The translations under genes and the position numbers were made by a program. Positions 23,150-31,519 of a stretch of 64,000 nucleotides of DNA are shown here, piece by piece. Within the stretch, counting starts at the first letter, position 1. Every line of letters starts with the position of its first letter. Origin of the DNA: Semisulcospira habei (taxonomy: Eukaryota; Mollusca; Gastropoda; Semisulcospiridae); the NCBI GenBank assembly GCA_036245525.1, contig BTPG01000005.1, positions 214,935,744-214,999,743 on the forward strand, read 5' to 3'. Under the pieces are notes generated by a model, which was not told where the DNA came from, made no database searches, and saw nothing but the letters and a program-made list of their open reading frames with translations.

Positions 23150-23340
23150 GGCCGGGGCTCTTACGGTCGGGGCTCTCACGGCTGGGGCTCTCACGGCTGG
23201 GGATCTCACGTCTGGGGCTCTCACGGCTGGGGCTCTCACGGCTGGGGCTCTCACGTCTGGGGCTCTCACGGCTGGGGCTCTCACGTCTGGGGCTCTCACG
23301 GCTGGGGCTCTCACGGCTGGGGCTCTACGGCTGGGGCTCT
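23150..23340. repeat. 15-bp minisatellite, about 12 copies
   Basis: Unit GGGGCTCTCACGGCT with CGTCT variants; in frame in all three + frames. Begins about 30 bp after the hairpin at 23054. Confidence 0.93.
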
Positions 23341-23444
23341 CTTGCACTGAATTAACACAGATTTCAAAAACCCAATCTGCGTGCACTAGTAGAGAAGGGA
23401 TCAATCTTTGCTATCTGGAAGGGAAAAGTGAAGTGTATGCATGT

Positions 23445-23658
23445 TTAACCCTTTTAGCGCCAACACCCTGCAGCAGGAGATTGATTGACCATGATAATTC
23501 AAGGGTAGTGCCAGATTAGCTTGGCGCCTGAAGGCGCCAAGCTAATCTGGCACTACCCTTGAATTATCATGGTCAATCCACCTCCTGCAAGAGGTACATA
23601 GTCGTTAAGTAACACTTCCAACATTCGGGAAATGCGCCCATGGCGCTAAAAGGGTTAG
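23445..23658. repeat. TTAA-type hairpin MITE, GATTAGCTTGG subfamily (copy 4)
   Basis: Ends TTTAACCCTTTTAGCGCCA and TGGCGCTAAAAGGGTTAG are near-perfect inverted repeats. The stem centre is perfect: CCATGATAATTCAAGGGTAG, TGCCAGATTAGCTTGGCGCC, TGAA, then the complement. Intact member with a TTAA-like left edge. Confidence 0.92.
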
Positions 23659-24437
23659 GAGTCATAGAGCACCATGACACGAGGGGACTGTTGAGGACCC
23701 TTGTTTTCTGCTGGGCAAATTTGCTTGCATGGTGCATTCATCATGGCCAACAGGGCCGTGTAGCGTCATTGTACCATTGTGGTGTGTTGCAGCATCTGCC
23801 CTGTGAGGTGAAACAGACAGCAGGCCTATTTTGTGGCAAGCAACATTTACATTTTCTTTCACACATCCTTCTTTGGTTTAAATAGTTTATTACTTTGCAA
23901 AATACATAAAAGAATATACATCACTTATCATCAGATCAAAACAAGCCACAGGCTTATAGGATGATCTGGGCACTCAGTTATTACCTCCTTCTTTGCTGTT
24001 CTTTGAGCAAAGAAGCTGTATCACACAAGTGTGTGGTACCGCGCTGGTGCGTGAACGGCCATGCGTGCACAAAATTGTCTTGAATAAAGTCTGGTCAACA
24101 AAAAGGTTGGGGCACACGCCACATTTAAACTTGACCTGCTTTAACCTCACAAGGAAATGGCGTCATTTTATGTGACGACTGGGACTCTGGCGTCATATAT
24201 AGCGCAATTACGTCATCACGTCGAAATGTTTGTCTGGCACCTAAAAGTATTGACGCCACATTAACAAATATAAACGTAAATTATGTCAACATCTGTGCCA
24301 AGACAAGATGGCGGCTTTGTTGTGGCTAGGCCTGTGCCGAAAACCAGATCATATAGGATTACTGCAAAGAAACAAGCGAGTAAGATAGATTCTTACATCA
24401 GTGTTGAGGTGATACTGACAATCTCATTCTCGTGGTC
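23659..24437. other. unassigned intron sequence
   Basis: No supported gene. Ordinary-complexity sequence with short frames only. Confidence 0.5.
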
Positions 24438-24650
24438 TTAACTCATTCAGCCCGGCGCACGTATTTCCCAAATTTTGGAGGCGTCATCTAACGACTATGC
24501 ACCTGTTGCAGGAGATGGATCGACCATGATAATTCAAGGGCACTGCCAGATTAGCTTGGCGCCTGTCGGCGCCAAGCTAATCTGGCACTGCCCTTGAATT
24601 ATCATGGTCGATCCATCTCCTGCTGTAGAGAGTCAGGGCTGAATGGGATG
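24438..24650. repeat. TTAA-type hairpin MITE, GATTAGCTTGG subfamily (copy 5)
   Basis: Starts TTAACTCATTCAGCCCGGCG and ends GGGCTGAATGGGAT. Stem CTCCTGC/GCAGGAGATGGATCGACC followed by the ATAATTCAAGGGCA(C/G)TGCCAG arms around GGCGCCTGTCGGCGCC. Confidence 0.92.
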
Positions 24651-24839
24651 AAACCTTATGAGCTTTCGCTCCTAGGATAAGGTTTTAAAACCACTCGAGT
24701 GAGATTTCTCAGCATCACCTAAACACCGACATAAGACTCTATAATATTATGTAATGCAGCATTTGACGATCGTCACAAACAGCCTAGCTGCCTCCTGCCT
24801 TTGATTTCCTCCACTTTGTCATCACTTCATTGGCGAGGA

Positions 24840-25060
24840 TTCATTTGCAACGAACGAGTCGCAACAACCCACGCGATCGGAATCACGGCGGACTGACTAC
24901 ACTCCAAACATGTCCAAGAGGCAAAGATCCTCTTGAGACCAGAGGGCTTGGAGATGTCGGGAGTGTTGTCTATGCCTGTGGAACAAGCTGTATATCAACC
25001 GCCATTTCGCTTTCGTTCGTTGTTGGGACTCGTTCGTGGCAAACACAGCCCCACAAAGGA
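24840..25060. repeat. diverged copy of the 13.7-kb repeat with a half hairpin
   Basis: Shares TCCAAGAGGCA.AGATCCTC, GGAGTGTTGTCTA and TTTCG.TCGTTGTTGGGA with 13690-13960. The right arm of the GGCATAGATC hairpin is deleted. Confidence 0.62.
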
Positions 25061-25132
25061 TTCAACGCGAAGGGCCAGATCTCCGTCTTGCTGTGTTTGT
25101 TGTGCTGACGGCCGATGGGGGAAGATTTAACA

Positions 25133-25323
25133 TTAACCCGTTTAGCCCCGGGACCCTGCAGCCGGAGATGGATTGATCATGATAATTCAAGGGTGATGAT
25201 TCAGGCGCCAAGCTCATCTGGTACTACCCTTGAATTATCATGATCTATCAATCTCCTGCAACTGGTACATAGTCGTTAACCTCCAAAATTTGAGAAATGG
25301 GACCTTGGGGCTGCAAGGATTAA
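25133..25323. repeat. TTAA-type hairpin MITE with deleted left stem (copy 6)
   Basis: Flanked by TTAA on both sides: TTAACCCGTTTAGCCCC on the left, GGGGCTGCAAGGATTAA on the right. After GATAATTCAAGGGTGATGAT the left arm is missing; GGCGCCAAGCTCATCTGGTA remains on the right. Confidence 0.88.
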
Positions 25324-25530
25324 CTGATCCTGACCGTACTGCTGGCGGAAAAGAGGTGTGACTAACTAACTACGTAACTACGTGACTAACTAACTACGTA
25401 ACTACGCGACTAACTAACTACGTAACTACGTGACTAACTAACTACGTAACTACGCGACTAACTAACTACGTAATACGCGTCTTTTATGCCGAACGTTGTC
25501 GTCACTAGCAGTCGAGGCTTTGGTCGCAGG
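25324..25530. repeat. 24-bp tandem array between GGCGGAAAAG-type inverted ends
   Basis: About 4.5 copies of GTGACTAACTAACTACGTAA plus CTAC (25362-25472). Left flank CTGCTGGCGGAAAAGAGG and right flank GCGTCTTTTATGCCG...CAGTC are inverted. The same flanks occur at 46480-46621 around a similar array. Confidence 0.75.
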
Positions 25531-25675
25531 CTGCTGGCCTCAACACATTCTTTCCTCTACTGTGGCTTTTACCAGCATGTGTACGTATTAGATTTAGCTC
25601 TGAAGACGTGTCTCGTGTTTGGAGACAATACAGTGCATGTTGTTGTGTGTGTCCTGTGTGTTGTGGTGAAGGCAG

Positions 25676-25823
25676 GTGGCGACACAGGCTCTGTTGGCGG
25701 TGTTGGTGCACGTTCACGGCGGCTCTAACGAGGTGGGCATGGGCGCCATGTTTGACGGTGACGTGCTGGCCGCCCTGGGACACATCATCGTCATCACCTT
25801 CAACTACAGACTCGGCGCTTTCG
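25676..25823 (+). CDS. esterase exon 2 (oxyanion-hole HGG block)
   Basis: Acceptor TGGTGAAGGCAG before 25676, donor TTTCG|GTAAGG. Enters in phase 0, leaves in phase 1; 49 codons plus one base. Encodes VATQALLAVLVHVHGGSNEV, then GMGAMFDGDVLAALGHIIVI and TFNYRLGAFG. The HGG glycines form the oxyanion hole and NYRLG is a hallmark of the family. AMFDGDVLAA resembles the equivalent neuroligin stretch. The upstream polypyrimidine tract is poor (GT-rich), so the acceptor is inferred mainly from the protein match and phase. Confidence 0.88.
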
Positions 25824-26137
25824 GTAAGGAAGAGGGTTGCTAAGTATCCGGACAACTCACGGACCCCCCCCCCCCCCCCATACACACACACACACACACC
25901 CCTCTACCCCTACCCCCACACACCAATACCCTGTCACATTTCTTCATCTTAGACATGCTTTCCAAAAGCATTGATATCGTCATAGACGTTTATTTGTTTT
26001 TGGATCCTACTTTGTCCTCTTGCCTACATTGATAAGCTAATGAACTATTATGGTCGATCTGTCTCAAGATGTGTGACATAGACATCAAACGATATCTAAA
26101 CAAAAGAAGAGATAAATCAAAAGAAAAGGGGAGACTG
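25824..26137. other. intron sequence with poly-C/(CA)n
   Basis: C-run and CA repeat at 25865-25900. Otherwise nothing recognised. Confidence 0.55.
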
Positions 26138-26438
26138 CCAGTGCTAATACTTTAGGAAGATTACAAAGTAAAGGTATGTAAAAGCACTGTCAGGGGAGAG
26201 AAGTATGCTTACGTAGTAGGTGTAGTTACGTAGTTAGGTAGTCACGTACTTATGTGGTTAGTGACGTGGTTAGTTAGTCACGTAGTTACGTAGTTAGTTA
26301 GTGACGTAGTTACGCGTATTTTTCCTATCTTTTTTTGTGCTTTGACCAAAGTAGATCTATGATCACTGGTCGATCATGCACACTTCTCTCCCCTGACAGT
26401 GCTTTTACCTACTTTACTTGTAATCTTCCTAAAAAGAA
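26138..26438. repeat. ~58-bp TIR pair bounding a GTAGTTACG array
   Basis: The left arm (about 26150-26208: TAGGAAGATTACAAAGTAAA, then GCACTGTCAGGGGAGAGAAG) is the reverse complement of the right arm (26379-26436: CTTCTCTCCCCTGACAGTGC, then TTTACTTGTAATCTTCCTAA). Between them lies a degenerate array of GTAGTTACGTAGTTAGTTAG-type units, the complement of the array at 25362. No ORF. Confidence 0.82.
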
Positions 26439-26460
26439 GAGATAATTTCATCTCCATGGT

Positions 26461-26673
26461 TTAACACATTCTGCTCCACGACCGAAATCCTCAAATGTTG
26501 AAGTTTCCCTCTGAAGACTGTATTACACTTCTGGGAACAGATCGAGCGTGATAGTTCAAGGGTTGTGCCAGAATAGCTTGGCGCCTATGGGCGCCAAGCT
26601 ATTCTGGCACTACCCTTAAACTATCACGATCGATCCATGTCTTGCCGTGGCGTGTCGGAGTTGAATGAGTTAA
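26461..26673. repeat. TTAA-type hairpin MITE, GAATAGCTTGG subfamily (copy 7)
   Basis: Flanked by TTAA at 26461 and 26670. Ends TTAACACATTCTGC and GAGTTGAATGAGTTAA. The stem has TGATAGTTCAAGGGTTGTGC and CAGAATAGCTTGGCGCC with complements. Confidence 0.9.
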
Positions 26674-26739
26674 GGAATTAGTATTGGCTTGAAGATGAAA
26701 TTATCTTTTTTTAAAAAAAAGAAATCTTTTGAGGTCTAC

Positions 26740-26910
26740 GTCACACGTCTGGAGACAGATCGACCATGATAGTTGAAGGGTTGTGTTGGTATAGCTTGGC
26801 GTCTACAGGCGCCAAGCTATTCCGACCCCACCCTTGAACTGTCGTGGTCTATACATATCATGGTCGATCCACATCCCTTTGTAGCATGTCAGGGCTTTAT
26901 GAGATAATAC
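26740..26910. repeat. hairpin MITE, diverged GTATAGCTTGG type (copy 8)
   Basis: Arms GATCGACCATGATAGTTGAA and ATAGCTTGGCG...CGCCAAGCTATTC, with an extra insertion in the right arm (TATACATATCATGG). Terminal motifs are degraded (GGGCTTTATGAGATAA). Confidence 0.78.
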
Positions 26911-27158
26911 TGTAACATTTGTGTGAACAGACAGATCTGTGTTCTTGTGCAAATGCAAATTACCCTATGAACAGTACCAGTAAATTAACTCTATCGAGCC
27001 TGAAATAAAGTTCAGCATCGCAATCTGGGAAGGCTTTCTCGCCGGTTTCGCACACGTTGTTATTGGTCAGTCCATCTCCCGCTGTATGTGTAGATCAGTG
27101 GCAACCGTCTAGCCATGATTCTACTGAGGACCGACCCCTGAACTGTGTGTCTTGTCAG

Positions 27159-27344
27159 GTTTCCTGAGCGCCGAGAACGGAGATCTGCCGGGTAACTACG
27201 GGTTGCACGACCAGACCATGGCCTTTAAGTGGGTCAAGCACAATATACAGTTCTTCGGCGGTGACCCCGACAAGATCACTATTCAAGGTCACAGCGCCGG
27301 CGGAACTGACGTCGGTCAGCACGTGGTGTCTCCACTCTCAAAAG
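27159..27344 (+). CDS. esterase exon 3 (catalytic serine, GHSAGG)
   Basis: Acceptor TGTGTCTTGTCAG, donor AAAAG|GTACAG; phase 1 in, phase 1 out. Encodes FLSAENGDLPGNYGLHDQTM, then AFKWVKHNIQFFGGDPDKIT and IQGHSAGGTDVGQHVVSPLS. The Ser codon at 27293-27295 lies in G-X-S-X-G, the nucleophile of the enzyme; non-catalytic neuroligins have lost it. NYGL.DQ..A..WV..NI..FGGDP is the canonical family stretch. The bases AGGTTTCC at the acceptor restore the Gly codon split from exon 2. Confidence 0.95.
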
Positions 27345-27721
27345 GTACAGAGTTTTTTGTTTTTTTTTAGTAGAAAACTTAGATGCTGAGAGGGCCCGTT
27401 TCTATTTCTTTTTAAAACTGAGAGTTTCGTGATATTGGTCATCAGGAAAGCGTGTCAATGAACCCTTAAGCACGGACAGTGTCTCCGTCTATGGCTTACT
27501 GGCCACGTCAGGGCTGTCATGCCCAGACATTTGTTGATCGCTGAACACCGCACTGCTTTTTAAGGTTCGCATTTCGCTGATAGGTTGTGGCGACTGACTG
27601 GATAATTGTAATGTCTTTTCTGGTTGGTTATAAAATGCCTCTGACGTGGTACTTTACAGCGCACTCTTGACTGAATAGCAAGGAATCATTCAAATCACGT
27701 AAGAATAACGTGCGTTCTAAA
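27345..27721. other. unassigned intron sequence
   Basis: No gene or recognised repeat. Confidence 0.5.
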
Positions 27722-27791
27722 TTAACCCCTTGTTTGCTACTGACGCGTGTGCTTCCGCCAAGCGGTATCATCAGTAGCAGTCAAGGGTTAA
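27722..27791. repeat. short TTAA palindrome, GACGCGT/CAGTAGCAG family, without array
   Basis: TTAACCCCTTGTTTGCTACT on the left pairs with AGTAGCAGTCAAGGGTTAA on the right. Its ends resemble those around the arrays at 25324-25530 and 46480-46621, but here no array lies between. It shares its right TTAA with the next element. Confidence 0.82.
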
Positions 27792-27905
27792 CCCTTTCAG
27801 CCCGGACGCACTACAACAGGTGACGGCGCCAAGCTAATCTGGCACGACCCTTGAATTATCATAGTCGATCCATCTCCTGCAGCTGGTATATAGTCGTTAC
27901 GTGAC
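27788..27905. repeat. hairpin MITE, left stem deleted (copy 9)
   Basis: Starts TTAACCCTTTCAGCCCGGAC. The left arm is missing from ACAGGTGACGGCGCC onward. The right arm GGCGCCAAGCTAATCTGGCA, TTGAATTATCATAGTCGATC and CATCTCCTGCAGC is intact. Confidence 0.85.
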
Positions 27906-28014
27906 CCCTTTAATGAGGTCATGGGGTTACACGGGTTATTTAGATGTGTACTGCGCTGTGATTTTCAACCTTACAGACCATAAGACAGTTACTTTGGTTT
28001 GCTGTACAGTTTGT

Positions 28015-28815
28015 TGCTGTGTCCCTGTGTCTGTGCCCACCATCTGGCTGTGTCCCTGTGTCTGTGCCCACCATCTGGCTGTGTACCTGTGTCCCTGTGT
28101 CCCTGTGTTTGTGCCCACCATCTGGCTGTGTCCCTGTGTCCCTGTGTCTGTGCCCACCATCTGGCTGTGTCCCTGTGTCCCTGTGTCTGTGCCCACCATC
28201 TGGCTGTGTCCCTGTGTCTGTGCCCACCATCTGGCTGTGTCCTTGTGTCTGTGCCCACCATCTGGCTGTGTCCCTGTGTCTGTGCCCACCATCTGGCTGT
28301 GTCCCTGTGTCTCTGCCCACCATCTGGCTGTGTCCATGTGTCTGTGCCCACCATCTGGCTGTGTCCCTGTGTCTGTGCCCACCATCTTGCTGTGTCCCTG
28401 TGTCCCTGTGTCTGTGCCCACCATCTGGCTGTGTCCCTGTGTCTGTGCCCACCATCTGGCTGTGTCTCTGTGTCCCTGTATCTGTGCCCACCATCTGCCT
28501 GTGTCCCTGTGTCTGTTCCCACCATCTGGCTGTGTACCTGTGTCCCTGTGTCTGTGCCCACCATCTGGCTGTGTCCCTGTGTCTGTGCCCACCATCTGGC
28601 TGTGTCCCTGTGTCCCTGTATCTGTGCCCACCATCTGTCTGTGTCCCTGTGTCTGTTCCCACCATCTGGCTGTGTACCTGTGTCCCTGTGTCTGTGCCCA
28701 CCATCTGGCTGTGTCCCTGTGTCATTGTGTCTGTGCCCACCATCTGGCTGTGTTCCTGTGTCTGTGCCCACCATCTGGCTGTGTCCCTGTGTCCCTGTGT
28801 TTGTGCCCACCATCT
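28015..28815. repeat. 31-bp minisatellite, about 26 copies
   Basis: Unit CCATCTGGCTGTGTCCCTGT plus GTCTGTGCCCA; some copies carry extra CCCTGTGT insertions. Since 31 = 10x3+1, each frame cycles through three peptides, so five long overlapping ORFs appear on both strands. None is a gene. Confidence 0.95.
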
Positions 28816-28850
28816 GCAAGAGACATAGATTCTCATGAGCCCCGACAGCC
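28816..28850. repeat. half copy of the GGCATAGATC hairpin
   Basis: GCAAGAGACATAGATTCTCA followed by TGAGCCCC, then divergence. The right arm is absent. It directly abuts the 31-bp array. Confidence 0.7.
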
Positions 28851-28896
28851 GCAGTTGACAACAGTCATAAGATGGAGGTTCAGTTTATAATTTATA

Positions 28897-29020
28897 CACT
28901 GACCAGCAAAAGAAATGCGGCATGACTGGAATCACCGGAAACACTTCAGTGTATGTAGCAGGGGGCACTTTAGTGTTTCCGTTGATTCCAGTGATGTCGC
29001 ATTTGTTTCGCTGGCCAGTG
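28897..29020. mobile_element. TA-flanked MITE (mariner-like ends)
   Basis: Inverted ends CACTGACCAGCAAAAGAAAT and ATTTGTTTCGCTGGCCAGTG with TA on both sides (28895-28896, 29021-29022). Inner palindrome GGAATCACCGGAAACACTTC / GTGTTTCCGTTGATTCC. It lies only about 48 bp upstream of the exon 4 acceptor. Confidence 0.82.
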
Positions 29021-29067
29021 TATCTGTGTCCTCGGCTAATTCCGGTATGTATCTGTGTCCTCCCCAG

Positions 29068-29264
29068 ATTTATTCCGCTACGCCATCATGCAGAGTGGGT
29101 CCCCGCTGGCTTACTGGGCGCTGCTGCAGCCGCCGGCGTCCACTGTCCACTCCACGTGGGCCTTCGTGCAGGAGCTGGGCTGCGGAGGTCGCGAAAACAC
29201 GGCCAAAGTCAAGGCCTGCCTGAAGAAGCTCCCATGGCGGAAGATCAACAACGCCAGCTACATG
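29068..29264 (+). CDS. esterase exon 4 (MQSG to second disulphide)
   Basis: Acceptor CTGTGTCCTCCCCAG; phase 1 in. Encodes DLFRYAIMQSGSPLAYWALL, then QELGCGGRENTAKVKACLKK and LPWRKINNASYM. The MQSG block is typical of the family and GCGG...ACL matches the C254-C265 disulphide loop of cholinesterases. The end is uncertain. ATG|GTCGGT (29264) is chosen because exon 5 enters in phase 0, but GTCGGT is a weak donor, and the surrounding TACATGGTCGGTGG is repeated about 98 bp downstream. Confidence 0.85.
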
Positions 29265-29410
29265 GTCGGTGGTTTAGATCCCGATAGACGTGTAGTTAGC
29301 ACACAGCCGTGTCTAGAGAGGTGCAATGCAGTAGATTCTCAACAAAGAAAGTTACATGGTCGGTGGTTCAAATCCCGCTGAACGTTTAGTGAGAACAGAG
29401 CTGTGCCTAG
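29254..29410. repeat. direct duplication of the exon 4 donor region
   Basis: CTACATGGTCGGTGGTTTAG with ATCCCGATAGACGT...CAGCCGTGTCTAG at 29259-29315 recurs as TTACATGGTCGGTGGTTCAA with ATCCCGCTGAACGT...GAGCTGTGCCTAG at about 29352-29410. The second copy contains GGTTCAAATCC, which resembles a Pol III B box. Confidence 0.7.
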
Positions 29411-29423
29411 CGTGGCGCACGTA

Positions 29424-29574
29424 CAGTCAACTCCGCTTATAAGGAAGTCGAATATAAGTTATAACACTTGTCCATAGGTGCCGACAGCTCATTTTCCAGA
29501 CAAATTACGTCGCTTATAAGAAACTTCTTATGCGCAGACATTTGGGTCCTATGCGATATATTGGAAGTTTACTG
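29424..29574. mobile_element. pogo/Tigger-like MITE, 151 bp
   Basis: Ends CAGTCAACTCCGCTTATAAG and ...GAAGTTTACTG with TA duplications at 29422-29423 and 29575-29576. The CTCCGCTTATAA phrase near the end is characteristic of pogo/Tigger-type ends. No ORF. Confidence 0.75.
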
Positions 29575-29639
29575 TAGTTGGTTATGCTCGTGCAAAGAGT
29601 TCACGATTCGCAAAACAAGGGTACCCGGCGTTGACCATT

Positions 29640-29760
29640 GCTTGTCCGCGCTGACCAATGCGCAAAATTTTATCGGGCTGACCTGGGCCGCTGCTGGCTC
29701 GCGCACAGCGCGGGCCAGCAGCGGCCCAGGTCAGCCCGATAAACTTTTCCTCACTGGGTC
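29640..29760. repeat. GC-rich hairpin, CGGGCTGACCTGGG stem
   Basis: Perfect 30-bp stem: TTTATCGGGCTGACCTGGGC plus CGCTGCTGG pairs with CCAGCAGCG and GCCCAGGTCAGCCCGATAAA around CTCGCGCACAGCGCGGG. Outer TGACC/GGGTCA also pair. Confidence 0.82.
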
Positions 29761-29769
29761 ACTTCATCC

Positions 29770-30265
29770 TGTGTAAATAAAAACGAGATCCTGTACGTCA
29801 GCCCTCGCGATTGCGATCCAGATCCGCAGGAATCGTAAGGGGACGATTCCACAGTGTTGCCCCAGAACCTCCAACAGAGAGGAGACTCAGACAGTATCAG
29901 CAGCTCGACCCCCCACCTCTCTGGGCTCCCCTAAGTGGACTTTCCGCTGCCGCAGCCCACCGAGGTCCTGTAGATTTTGTAATTGTCAGGTCTGTGCCTT
30001 CTCATGGAGATGGGCATGGGAGAGTTCAGAGATAGGTGGCGGGAACGTCGCAGAGAGGACGCCCACCACATCTTTGCCCAAATGAAACAACACTAGACGA
30101 AAGCGGTGCTGTCGTTGTTGGTGATGATGCTGGCTGTGGCTGTGGCGTGGTGATTAAATTACAGTTATAGGGATTAACAGCATTGCATCTTTGCGTTGAT
30201 GTGAGGTGACGATGGTTTTAACGACTCCAGGGACGCCCTTGCTGAGAAATTAGCGGATAAAACGC
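29770..30265. other. unassigned intron sequence
   Basis: No gene or recognised repeat, although a short frame is open at 29811-30035. Confidence 0.5.
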
Positions 30266-30457
30266 TTAACACATTCAGCCGTGACGCACTACAGCAGGAG
30301 ATGGATCGACCATGATAATTCAAGGGTAGTGCCAGGTTAGCTTGGCGCCTGTCATCGCCAAGCTAATCTGGTACTACCCTTGAATTATCATGGTCGATCC
30401 ATCTCCTGCAACAGGTGCAAAATTCGGGAAACACGTGCGCCGGGCTGAATGAGTTAT
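30266..30457. repeat. TTAA-type hairpin MITE, GATTAGCTTGG subfamily (copy 10)
   Basis: TTAACACATTCAGCCGTGAC on the left; CGGGCTGAATGAGTTAT on the right. The stem with GCAGGAGATGGATCGACCAT and its complement is almost perfect. Confidence 0.92.
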
Positions 30458-30558
30458 ATTGATTGTATATTGAATGAGTTATACTGATTGTATACTCATG
30501 CTGCTTTGTATACTCACGTGTACTCATGTTTGTTTTTTTGTTGGTTGTTTTTTTTCAG

Positions 30559-30700
30559 CACGTGCCTGGCCTGTACAACTTCTCTCCCGTGGTGGACGGC
30601 CATTTTATCCTGGACACGCCCGAGCGCGCATTTAGCCAGCTGACTGTGAACGGCCGCGCCTTCATGACGGGCATCACGAGGGACGAGGGGTCGCTGACAG
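30559..30700 (+). CDS. esterase exon 5 (catalytic acid, RDEGS)
   Basis: Strong acceptor TTTTTTTTTCAG and donor CTGACAG|GTATTC; phase 0 in, phase 1 out. Encodes HVPGLYNFSPVVDGHFILDT, then PERAFSQLTVNGRAFMTGIT and RDEGSLT. FSPVVDG is the conserved turn before the acid loop. The Glu of RDEGS (30685-30687) aligns with the Glu of the cholinesterase triad (xKDEGS). Three 21-bp repeats (ACTTTGACTGGCCAGTACAC) start 10 bp after the donor. Confidence 0.94.
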
Positions 30701-30708
30701 GTATTCAG

Positions 30709-30770
30709 ACTTTGACTGGCCAGTACACTTTGACTGGCCAGTACACTTTGACTGGCCAGTCAGCTCAACA
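30709..30770. repeat. 21-bp tandem repeat at the exon 5 donor, three copies
   Basis: CTTTGACTGGCCAGTACACT repeated 2.8 times. Begins within 10 bp of the splice donor. Confidence 0.88.
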
Positions 30771-30783
30771 TCGGGCTCTGACT

Positions 30784-30857
30784 CTTTCGCGGCCAGCCGC
30801 ATCCGGATGCGCGGCATAAGCCGCGCTTCCGGATGCGGCTGGCCGCGAATGAGTTAA
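30784..30857. repeat. GC-rich hairpin with GAATGAGTTAA end
   Basis: TTTCGCGGCCAGCCGCATCC pairs with GGATGCGGCTGGCCGCGAAT; inner GCGCGGCATAAGCCGCGC. The right edge GAATGAGTTAA is the terminal motif of the MITE family although the stem is unrelated. Confidence 0.8.
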
Positions 30858-30919
30858 AACTGGCCCTCTCAGATCACACTGTCCTATTTCTAACGATACT
30901 TGACCTGCATACGGCTGCA

Positions 30920-31058
30920 AACTATCCTCGGGCCTGCATCGAACTTAGCCGGCCCGCGCCGCGCAGTCGGGCGCGGGCCAGCTAAGTTCGGTGCAGGCCC
31001 GAGGTCGGTTCGCTCACTGGCTGTAGTCTTTTCGCGCTTGGGACTGAACGAGTTAAAC
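30920..31058. repeat. GC-rich hairpin, CTCGGGCCTGCATCGAAC stem
   Basis: CTCGGGCCTGCATCGAACTT and AGCCGGCCCGCGCC pair with GGCGCGGGCCAGCT and AAGTTCGGTGCAGGCCCGAG. To the right, GGGACTGAACGAGTTAAACCC carries the GAGTTAA end. Confidence 0.8.
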
Positions 31059-31199
31059 CCATTGACTGAGCGTAGTGTGTTTGATCGAGGTGATTCCCAC
31101 AGGAATGATGTCGACTAGACTTGCTACCGATGACTAGAGGGTTAAGGTCAGGTAAATCAAAAGTTCACGACCTTGACCTGTGTGTGTGTGACCTTGCAG

Positions 31200-31319
31200 C
31201 CCAGGTGATCCTCAAGACTGCGGAGCGTGATGACCGACAGTTCCGCTTCGAGGAGGACTACCCCAAGGACTACACCCCGCCGCCAGTTCAGGCCTTCTCC
31301 ATGATACCCGGCATCAGTC
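31200..31319 (+). CDS. esterase exon 6
   Basis: Acceptor GTGTGACCTTGCAG, donor AGTC|GTACGT; phase 1 in and out. Encodes AQVILKTAERDDRQFRFEED, then YPKDYTPPPVQAFSMIPGIS. It sits between the acid loop and the helix of exon 7, where family members are variable; reading frame and phase support it more than motifs. The last part (CCAGTTCAGGCCTTCTCCAT through GATACCC) plus its donor is repeated twice in the following intron (31368-31410, 31445-31490). Confidence 0.82.
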
Positions 31320-31495
31320 GTACGTACCCGCTTAATCTCTGTCTATCTCTCACCCCGGCACCCGTACAGGAATTCTCCATGATACCCAACATCAACTGTA
31401 CGCACCTGCTTCGTCTCTGTCTCTCTCTCACCCCGCCACCCGTACAGGAGCTCCTACATGACTTGTCCATGACACCCGGTATCAGCAGCTGCACC
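31275..31495. repeat. three-copy ~80-bp tandem repeat spanning the exon 6 end and donor
   Basis: Each copy has CCCG..A(C/G)TTCAGG / CCCGTACAGG, then TTCTCCATGATACCC, then GTACG(T/C)ACC and a CTCTGTCT(A/C)TCTCTCACCCC tract. The second copy (GTACAG|GAATTCTCCATGATACCC ... AACT|GTACGC) could itself be read as a micro-exon with acceptor and donor. Confidence 0.75.
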
Positions 31496-31519
31496 GTCAC
31501 AGTATCTATGTCTGTGTTG

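Noticed and set aside
25505..25897. 130-residue minus-strand ORF
   Set aside because: Antisense to esterase exon 2 and a poly-C/CA tract; no domain.
27901..28890. Five overlapping ORFs of 230-330 residues on both strands
   Set aside because: 31-bp array whose unit cycles the frames; low complexity and no domain.
29340..29380. Isolated tRNA-like gene suggested by GGTTCAAATCC
   Set aside because: No acceptor or D-arm pairing could be built; part of a local duplication at the exon 4 donor.
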